A stretch of DNA of 64,000 nucleotides from Hydractinia symbiolongicarpus (Eukaryota > Cnidaria > Hydrozoa > Anthoathecata > Hydractiniidae): positions 13,933,001 through 13,997,000 of the forward strand of contig NC_079888.1 of NCBI RefSeq assembly GCF_029227915.1, written 5' to 3'. The notes under the pieces were generated by a model. It did not search any database. It saw only the letters and a program-made list of their open reading frames with translations, and had not been told where the DNA came from. How positions within the stretch are numbered: the first letter of the stretch is position 1; each line of letters starts with the position of its first letter. Below are positions 56,501 through 64,000 of this stretch, in pieces. The translations under genes were made by a program, and so were the position numbers.

Positions 56501-59500
56501 GTAATGATAATCAAAAATGTTACTTCCTAGTATTTATTTATAAATAACTGTGTAAAAAATCAGAAAATCGTGATGAGCAGACCTGGAGAAAAGCTTTGAC
56601 GTATGAACAGACCCTAATTTATAGGTAACTTCACTATCGCGTGACCAAAAATAAGAGGCTAAATTTATTTTTTGGTTAAAATACATTACTTTAAATATAT
56701 AACTCAGGAGTGGACCATGGGGACCATCAAGATTTCTGAAGCACACAAAACTCTTCTCCAACATGTAACACCATAATTCTAAATATAAAGGACTATGCAA
56801 TGCAAATTTTTGCCCAAAAATTGGGTATCAAAATATCAAATTTCTGACGACACAATCTCCCATAAATGAAATTTCCGATACAGGATTTTACTGACACTCC
56901 AAAAAAAATATTAACAAAAAGTTACGTAATTCAACAGGTGTGGGAAAATTTAGTTACAGAATGACGACACACTAGCTGTCAGTGTCTAAAAATGATATTT
57001 TTGATACTGCAATTTTGTGTAATATAAAGAAATCTCCTGGCATGCAAGTAGTGAAAAAAATCTAAAAAAATCAGTAGTGTTTTGTATGTTGTGTGGTTTG
57101 TGTAAACAGGGCTTTAAGTGGCACAAACAAAAACACCCCCTAATTTGGCTGTATCAATTTGTATTTAAGCAGATTTTCTTATTTTATTTGCCGATATAAT
57201 ATAATTTTTCAGACTCAAAGTTTGGCAAATTAAACGATCACAATTAAATTATTCCAATGCAACAGCTGAAGCTAGCTAACTAGATCCCTTGATCCAGACT
57301 TGCTTTAGTTTTAAGAAAGCTATAAATTCACTGGTGTGGACTTTTATACAAGAAGAGGCTTGTTTCTTACTTGTCATAAAGTAGCTAGCTAATTCAATAA
57401 GGTTTTGTTCCTGCTGTTTTTGGTGAAAGTTTGGCAAATTATAAACGATCACAATTAAAATTATTCCAATGCAACTGTTAGAGGCTACCTAGCTCCCGTA
57501 ACTCAGACTTGTTTTAGTTTTAAAAAAGCTGTATTTATTGGCGTAGACTTTTATACAAAAAGAAACTTGTTTCTTACTTGTTATTATAAAGTAGTAAGTT
57601 AATTTAATGGACGTGGATATTCTGCCGGTACCGGCAGAATAAGTAGGGGTGTTTATTCTGCCGGCAGTAACCAACTACCGGCAGAATAAAGAGAGATAGT
57701 CTGCCGGCAGTAACTACCGGCAGAATAAAGGGGGCTATTAATTCTGCCGGCAGTAATCAACTACCGGCAGAATAAAGAGAGATATTAGTCTGCCGGCAGT
57801 AATAACGGAAATCACGATAAATACACCAAAAAGGTATTATTTTGCAAAAAGTAAATATAGTACATAATCGTGGCAAAAATACAAAAAAACTCAAAGCAAA
57901 CAAAACTCCGGTTTTATTCCACGACATGACGGAGACAAAAAAAACGTGTAAAGTGTACCAAACACTACTAAAAACTGTACTATTAAAATTGCAGTATATA
58001 AAGATAAAGATCTCCATATACCAAACTTTCTGAATTTTTACAAAATGAAAGTTCTTGAACCAACACAAGTAAGTTAATTAGAACAAAAATAAAAATACAT
58101 CAGTCGTGTTACCGGTTACCCATTATTATTTTCTTTAAAAGTGTTTAAAAGCCAAGTAATTGACTCCTCATTTTCAGATACAAGAAGCCCCACAGCAGCA
58201 ACCTCGGTTCCACCCATGGAATCTTCAACCACCAACAAATAAACAGGAATTTTTAGTTCTGTCAACTTATATGTAGCATCAATGAAAAATATTTCAGCAT
58301 ATGCTGCCGTTACAATTTTCATGAAATCATCTTGAAAGAAAATCCCAATCAAATTTTTTTCTTCATCAGCATGAATGCTAACAGTGCAACCTACAGTAGA
58401 TTTACAAATTGTTTACAAAGTGAAAATTTTATTGCAATCATGTTTACAGTATCAATTGGTAAGTCAAGAGTTAAACCTCTGTATTTTTAGAAATTCTCTT
58501 TCAAAATAGAAGCATGAAGGCTAAAAAAACCCAAAAGAGAAACAAAGAAGACAATAACTGCCCCATAATACAGAGTTGATAAATAAGTAAAACCAACCGT
58601 ATTTATTTGTTAAAATATCTACAACTGAGTTTAGGTCGTTACGAGTTTTTTCTCTTTTGTTTTCTGCAGCGATGTTGGAAATATCTCGGAGTGTTACAAC
58701 TTTCCCACATTCTCTCGAGAGTTCCTGCTGCAATAACTTTTTGTTGACATTCATCGAGAGCAGGTACTTAGCCTTTTCCTTGCTTTGGTCTGTGAGACGC
58801 CTTTGTTTTGGCAAGTGGTTGAACAACTTCTATGAAAAATATACCATTTAAATGTATTACATTATAACATTAACATTAAAAATCAAATTTATATTAAAAA
58901 GATTACTTTTAATTTTATTATATATATACAGATAATAAATGAAGGCAGCAGGAATTGAACCCGCAACTGCAAGGCAAGAGCCATGCCATTTTTCCGTTAA
59001 ACTATGCCCTAATCTTGATACTAAATGGGCAGTTATTCTTCAGTGTTCTGCAATAAAGAAAAAAGAACAGTAGCTAGCTAGGCTAGGTGAACACAGAGGA
59101 ACAGAGCTTGCTAAACTAATACTATGCAGAAATTATTTTCAATAAAAAGCTAGAAATAAATAACTTATTGATATCTACTTACTGCGAGGAGCGTTTTCCT
59201 GAACTTTCTGAGTGAAATTTACGACCACCATGAACACAAGACAGTTTTAGCTCATAATATTTTAACTCAGGATTTAGTGTTTTCTTTACTCTCCCTTGAG
59301 AAGCTTTTATTGTCCGAGAATCTCTAATCCATAAATCTACGAAGTGTGATGCTTTAAAACGTTCTAATTTATTACATAAATCCTTATAGCTCGCAAACTT
59401 TTCACCAACAGTAAATGCACCATCAACATCATCCGCCATTACGATTATGTCTGAATGATGTTAAGTACGCGATTTGGCGGGAAATTTACTGCCGGCAGAA

Positions 59501-62500
59501 TAATTTTCTTCCTTAACCAGCCGGTACCGTCCGACTAACGCGTGTTACTATTTCCGCCGGTACCGGCAGAATATACACTCCGTAATTTAATAACGTTTTG
59601 TTCCAGTGCAGCCATTGCGTCCAAAAGAAGAATCTAAAATAAAAGGGGGTCTGGACAGCGCTGTTTACAGCGTGTGATATTTTACAGAACAAAAAAAATT
59701 TAAAGACTAAATTATTTTTTTATTCTTTACAGCGATCAAACAAATTATATTTACGATTCTAAAAAGAATATTAATACACTTTATGATAACATCAAGTAAA
59801 CTGTTTTTGCTGTTTTGCAAGTTATTTAATCGACAAACATTAAAAGAATGTTGTCTTGCTTGCTTTTCGCATAATAAGCTAACAAATTTATGCGTCGGCC
59901 ATATTGCACTATTATCGAGAATCTGCTGACAAAGCAAAGCAAATGAGTGATAATTATAGCTCGGCATTGTTGATCGCTAATGACCTGATCGTTAATCCAT
60001 TTTATTTATCGATAATTCTGTTCTTTTTTTCATGAATTATCGCTAAATAGTGATCAATAATTATAGGTTATTTTCAAATTCCCTGGAATCGTCACATGTA
60101 TAGTTGTGCTTTTTTGTAATAACTCAATCTGCATTGTGGCTGTTTTAGGATCGCTATAGTGACCGATCTGGGAGAAAGCAACAAGATAGGGAATATGGCT
60201 ACCGTAGTTCAGATGTATATAAATATGATTCCAATCCTTCATCAACAGTTATTGTGCAAAATTTAGGACTGGAAGCAACGGAGCAGAAGGTTTAATTAAT
60301 TTTTAATGAGTATATAAAATTAACTTATATAGGTGCTGGGTATAAGATAAATTTCTTTTTGTGTTTCATTGACTATTATATATATTTTTAAAAATAGACA
60401 ATATTAATTTTACTTGTTTAATTTTACTAAAACAAAATGTCAAAATAATAAGTGATAGTGATAAAATTGATTGTGTGCAATTGCCAGACATTTGAATTTA
60501 TTTGTCATTATTTTGCACATTGTGTACAGTGTGCAATCTGATAAATACGTCCATTATTATGCCTTATTGTTTCTTGCTCGTTTAGATCGAAGATCATTTG
60601 CGTTTAAGTGGAGTTGTTGCAAATCATGTTGCTATAATACGTGACCGAAATAATGGCAAGAGTAAAGGATATGGATTTGTGGAATTTAATGATGTTGACA
60701 CAGCAGAGAAGTGGCTAAACTTGACAAAAGTTAGTTTATAACTGTGCTTAAATGTGTTGTCTATAAATAATGGTGTTTTAGAAGTCTTCAAACATATAGT
60801 CAGAATGTAGACCAAAGCTTACAAGCTGAAGTTCCGTTTGTAAACTGATCAGATGTTTACCAAAATTATGCAGGCTCCTCATTTTTTTGACCGTTTTGTG
60901 CCTTTAACTTTGCTTCTTCGTGTATAGCAAAATTTGGGGAGTAAAATCATAATCTTAGAACTGGCCTACACAGGTATAAATTGATCAACAAAAAATGTGA
61001 AAACGTGATAGAAATAGAGGTACTATGTGCATTTGTTATGCGGTCCCCAGAACTACTTCTACTTATTGTACTTGACTGGAGGTCTGTTTGGAGCAAACCA
61101 TTTTCCGCAGAGATGGACACTCATGTGACATGACAAACTGCACATTATATACATACCTGCCATCAGGACAAGCTATCTGTGTGTGTTGTTAATAAGTTGC
61201 TGTTTTTACCATGTGGCTACACCGATTATGCTTGTTCGTCATGATCCAAGATCTAATCATGGACTATTTTCAGAAAAGAATAAACACAGATGTGAGATGA
61301 CAGTCAATCATATACAATATTTAAGGGCTTTGGTAAAAATAAACTAGAGCCATTTTGAGGAATTTTATAATGCCTTCCATGTTTTTTATGTAACAGCCAT
61401 GGGAATCATTGCGATTACTTTTTGCAGTCGCAATGATGTAGTGTTGAAGCACATCGATGGTAAAATTGACTATATCCGAATAAAGTTTGGCAGCAATTTG
61501 ATTCATTAATTGCATGCATTTAAAATGCAGTTGTATTTTTACTTCAAAACATAATATATAACTACAACAACATCCGGAATTTGAAAAAAAAATATGGAAT
61601 AATGTAAGCATTGATTTTTATGGTGGTCGTGGTCATGGAAAGGCGAGTTTTTTACAGCAGTATTGCACTCCCAGCAGTAAAAAGTGCAGTGACTTTTGAT
61701 CCACGCATGGATATTATCAGAATAATTCCACCGGCCTTGTGTTTCTGTATGCACTGGGGCAGTTGAGAAAATGTTATAACAGGCTCTATATTTTCCGAGC
61801 TACATTTTTCGCTTTAACTAAACAGCCAATCAAAACCTATACTTAATGGATTGGTTGATGAATGAATTTTTAATTGGATTTTCATTTTAAAATGGTTAGT
61901 AACATCTTGCCTAGTTAAAACTATTTGGAAATCGGCCATAATGCGTTCCAGTGCATAAGGTTGTGTGTGAAACAAATACAGAATTGATAATTGATTGATT
62001 GTATTTCATATTGATTGATTGTATATACAATGATATAAATTCACAATACGAAGTACCAAGTGATGTAGACATGTGCGAACAAGTGATTAAATGTGTAACT
62101 ATGACAACATATACATTTAACATGGTTATGAGATGATTACAAACAACGCAAAACATAATTAAACAAACCATAATAACAAATGTTTTTAATTTGGATAAAT
62201 ATATTAAAAAATTTACAGGTCACACCTAAAATTTCCTAAATAGCCTATATATATTTTTCAGAGACGTATTATTATTGATGGTCGACCTGTTCAATTAGAC
62301 TTTAGCAAGTCAAAGAAAAGTGAATTGTCTTCCTCTCCATCTGTTATTCCTGATTGGAACTGTTTTCAGGTTGGTTCTATTTAGATTAGGATTGTATTTT
62401 TTAGCTTTGGTTTTATGTTAACAAAAATACACGACATAATGATAATGTAATTAATGTGTAAAAAAATAGACAGAACTATAATGATATACTTAAGGAGAAA

Positions 62501-63869
62501 TTGTTTACTATTTTTATCAGTGCAATGCTGTAAATTTTGGAAGTCGCAAAAGACATGAAAAACAAGTGACGTGTTTTCGCTGTGGTGTAGTGCAAAACGG
62601 TTAGTTTTATCTCTCTCTAGAATTTCGGTTTAAATATTCCAATATTCTAGTGGTATCAACTCTATCATTTTTATTGCAGATGAGAACAGTCAGTATAGTA
62701 AACAGCAAACGAAGGAACGTAGCAGTAGTGACATCTTGAATCTGGAACCCTGCAATGGTGAGTGTCTTTTTTACAAACAGTAAAGCAGGTGAAGGGTATT
62801 GGACTAGCTTTATTTTTTTTAATTAGTAACTATTTTTATATTGTATTTATTCTCTGTATAGTTTTAATGATACGTGGCATGGCATTTTCAACAACTGAAG
62901 ACGAAGTAAGTATAAAATTGCTTCGCACCCACACAACTTTTTAAAACATAATCCTCCCAGACGTGTCGTCTAATGTAATTTAAATATAGATTCGCTACGC
63001 TATCACAAAGCTCACCACAAGAGCTGTTTACGATGTCCGACTGATAAAAGATAAAGTTACTAATATGTCACGTGGTTTTGCTTTTGTTGAGCTCGGAAAC
63101 GTAGAGGTATAATTGTTGTATTGTTATAAAGAAATGTCATTGTTTAGTTATCTGATAGCGGGATTAAATATTGTGCTTTCTTGTTAGGATGCAAGTGAAC
63201 TTCTTGAAAAAATAGAACATTCTGATTTTCCATTCGAGATTGATAATCGCAGGATATCTGCTGGTTATGCTAGGCATGGATTTGCTGCACCCCCGAGTAG
63301 CAAGAAGGGAAGGTATGTGCGTTTTGTCTTTTTTAACCTTAACTTTATCTGGAAAGACTATGTTTTGATTGTTTAAAGTTTTTTTAAAAGAATGTTGTTA
63401 CAAAAGACTTAGTATCGTTACCCATATTCACGGAGCACATAAGTAAAAAACTTTTTTTGTATTGATTTATAAAGGTCCAGCTTGGTAAGCAATAAAACTG
63501 CTGCAGAAAATGCTGTTGCTCAAGCTTCTGCGGCACAAGCTACTGCTGAGGTAAAGTTTGTTTATTCTTTTGTTCTTAAAAACATTCTAGATTTATATGT
63601 GTGATCTGTTTAATTTATAAGCCTTAAATTTTAAAAATTATAAATGTACATATAAATTGCAAATAAAAATTGAAATGAAAAAAATGATGAACCCGATGTT
63701 AAAGATTGAGGAAATGATGGAAACCATCGCAGTAATTAATAACAACTACACGAATCGACGTCTTTCGAGGAATGGCTTTCTATTCTCTTTCGTTGTACTG
63801 ACCCTCTTTTTCGACTTTCTTTTTTGATATAGTACTCCCAAAGTATGGCTGATTTATACATGTCGACAG
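53535..63869 (+). CDS. RBM5/RBM10-type splicing regulator (5' part; continues past window)
   Basis: Exons: 53534-53978, 60149-60289, 60586-60729, 62262-62369, 62521-62599, 62680-62757, 62862-62905, 62990-63106, 63188-63312, 63475-63550, 63833-63869. All introns are GT/AG with matching phases, giving 464 residues so far. Order: Arg/Ser-rich N-terminus (RRSRSRDRSRSSRDGRERRD), RRM1 with VIVQNLG (RNP2) and KSKGYGFVEF (RNP1), a RanBP2-type zinc finger (WNCFQC...CFRC), RRM2 with LMIRGM and SRGFAFVEL, then an Ala/Gln-rich stretch. This order is that of RBM5/RBM10, whose OCRE and G-patch domains would lie beyond the window. The family acts in early spliceosome assembly and alternative 3' splice-site choice. 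The start exon has an acceptor before the ATG, so an upstream non-coding exon exists. Intron 2 (6.2 kb) is filled with transposons. Confidence 0.88.
57217..57605. repeat. About 210-bp direct duplication beside the MULE
   Basis: The block aaacgatcacaattaaa...attccaatgcaac and the following tagacttttatacaa...cttgtttcttacttg occur twice (from about 57.21 and 57.43 kb) with moderate divergence. The MULE interrupts the end of the second copy. Confidence 0.75.
58116..59439 (-). pseudogene. MULE transposase gene pieces (FAR1/ZSWIM-like)
   Basis: Three exon-like pieces. 59183-59439: MADDVDGAFTVGEKFASYKD and SRTIKASQGRVKKTLNP, an N-terminal DNA-binding type domain. About 58.61-58.84 kb: FNHLPKQRRLTDQSKEKAKY and VTLRDISNIAAENK. 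58116-58397: IFFIDATYKLTELKIPVYLL then EVAAVGLLVSENEESITWLL, the first catalytic-Asp block of a MULE transposase (D in FIDATYKL). Remaining catalytic blocks and the SWIM finger are missing. The splice joints I tried do not all keep frame, so the gene is probably dead. Confidence 0.6.
58937..59012 (-). tRNA. tRNA-like sequence, probably a degenerate tRNA or SINE head
   Basis: On the minus strand it shows an A-box-like TAGTTTAACGG and a B-box GGTTCAATTCC with a foldable T arm (GCGGG/CCTGC) and 6 of 7 acceptor pairs. The anticodon arm is irregular (8-base loop, one mismatch), so a functional tRNA is unlikely. It lies inside the MULE. Confidence 0.35.
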
Positions 63870-64000
63870 GTACGAACGAAACCTTCGCACACAGAGGTAG
63901 TATTACGTGTGTTTTAACTCATGCAACTCGAGTAAGGTATTCTTAACTGTCAGCGAGTTTGTTATTAAAAACACAATCAAAAGGCTTCATGGGAAATTGT

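Larger units (their letters stand above)
57609..59582 (-). mobile_element. MULE-type DNA transposon with 9-bp target duplication
   Basis: Flanked by the 9-bp direct repeat taatttaat (57600-57608 and 59583-59591), the hallmark length for Mutator-like elements. Both ends carry tattctgccggtaccggc in inverted orientation, and the left end has an array of ctgccggcagtaa/ccggcagaata units (57.61-57.80 kb). It encodes ZSWIM/MULE-like gene pieces on the minus strand but lacks the later catalytic region, so it is internally deleted. Confidence 0.8.
54783..60097. mobile_element. 5.3-kb element with terminal inverted repeats in RBM5/10 intron
   Basis: The first 24 bases (atgtgacgattccagggaat then ttga) occur inverted at the other end (ending ...ccctggaatcgtcacat at 60097). 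Subterminal regions on both sides repeat tagcgataat/atcgatcac motifs. No transposase was recognised outside the nested MULE, so it is non-autonomous or decayed. No clear target duplication. It ends about 50 bp before an RBM5/10 exon. Confidence 0.7.

Overview
The window looks like nuclear DNA of an early-branching animal, most likely a cnidarian (inference). It is AT-rich, has long introns with GT/AG junctions, and carries animal genes: a Rel/NF-kappaB factor, the augmin subunit HAUS7 and an RBM5/RBM10-type splicing regulator. About a quarter of it is a virus-like DNA element, visibly GC-richer and gene-dense compared with the flanks.

Layout. 1-4.6 kb: non-coding, with a decayed Penelope-like reverse transcriptase. 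4.6-16.7 kb: the minus-strand Rel/NF-kappaB gene, rebuilt here as 11 exons with consistent splice phases; its 4.7-kb first intron holds a LINE ORF1 relic. 17.26-17.65 kb: a pure (AT)198 tract. 17.65-34.93 kb: a Polinton/adintovirus-like integrated element with family-B DNA polymerase, retrovirus-type integrase, A32-type packaging ATPase, a candidate major capsid protein, a candidate minor capsid protein, a BRO-like regulator and several small membrane or coiled-coil proteins. A 2,500-bp exact tandem duplication repeats capsid, small membrane protein and integrase. Most of its genes carry stops or frameshifts, while the capsid candidate and several small genes are intact. 34.9-40.4 kb: non-coding DNA with tandem repeats and a tRNA-derived SINE. 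40.6-41.6 kb: an intact helical protein with a central hydrophobic segment. 43-44.7 kb: MITE-like and hairpin elements. 44.9-46.0 kb: intronless HAUS7. 46-53.3 kb: foldbacks, two pogo/Tigger-like elements and a Penelope-like element with RT and GIY-YIG domains. 53.5-63.9 kb: the 5' part of an RBM5/10 gene, whose 6.2-kb second intron holds a 5.3-kb terminal-inverted-repeat element with a MULE-type transposon (9-bp target duplication) nested inside it.

How the parts relate. The three host genes act in unrelated processes (immune/developmental transcription, spindle microtubule branching, splicing). The element genes form a virion-plus-replication module in divergent compact blocks with adjacent or overlapping start and stop codons. 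The element lies about 0.9 kb upstream of the Rel start codon. I could not find terminal inverted repeats, and the right end stops inside the polymerase reading frame, so this is a defective, probably truncated copy.
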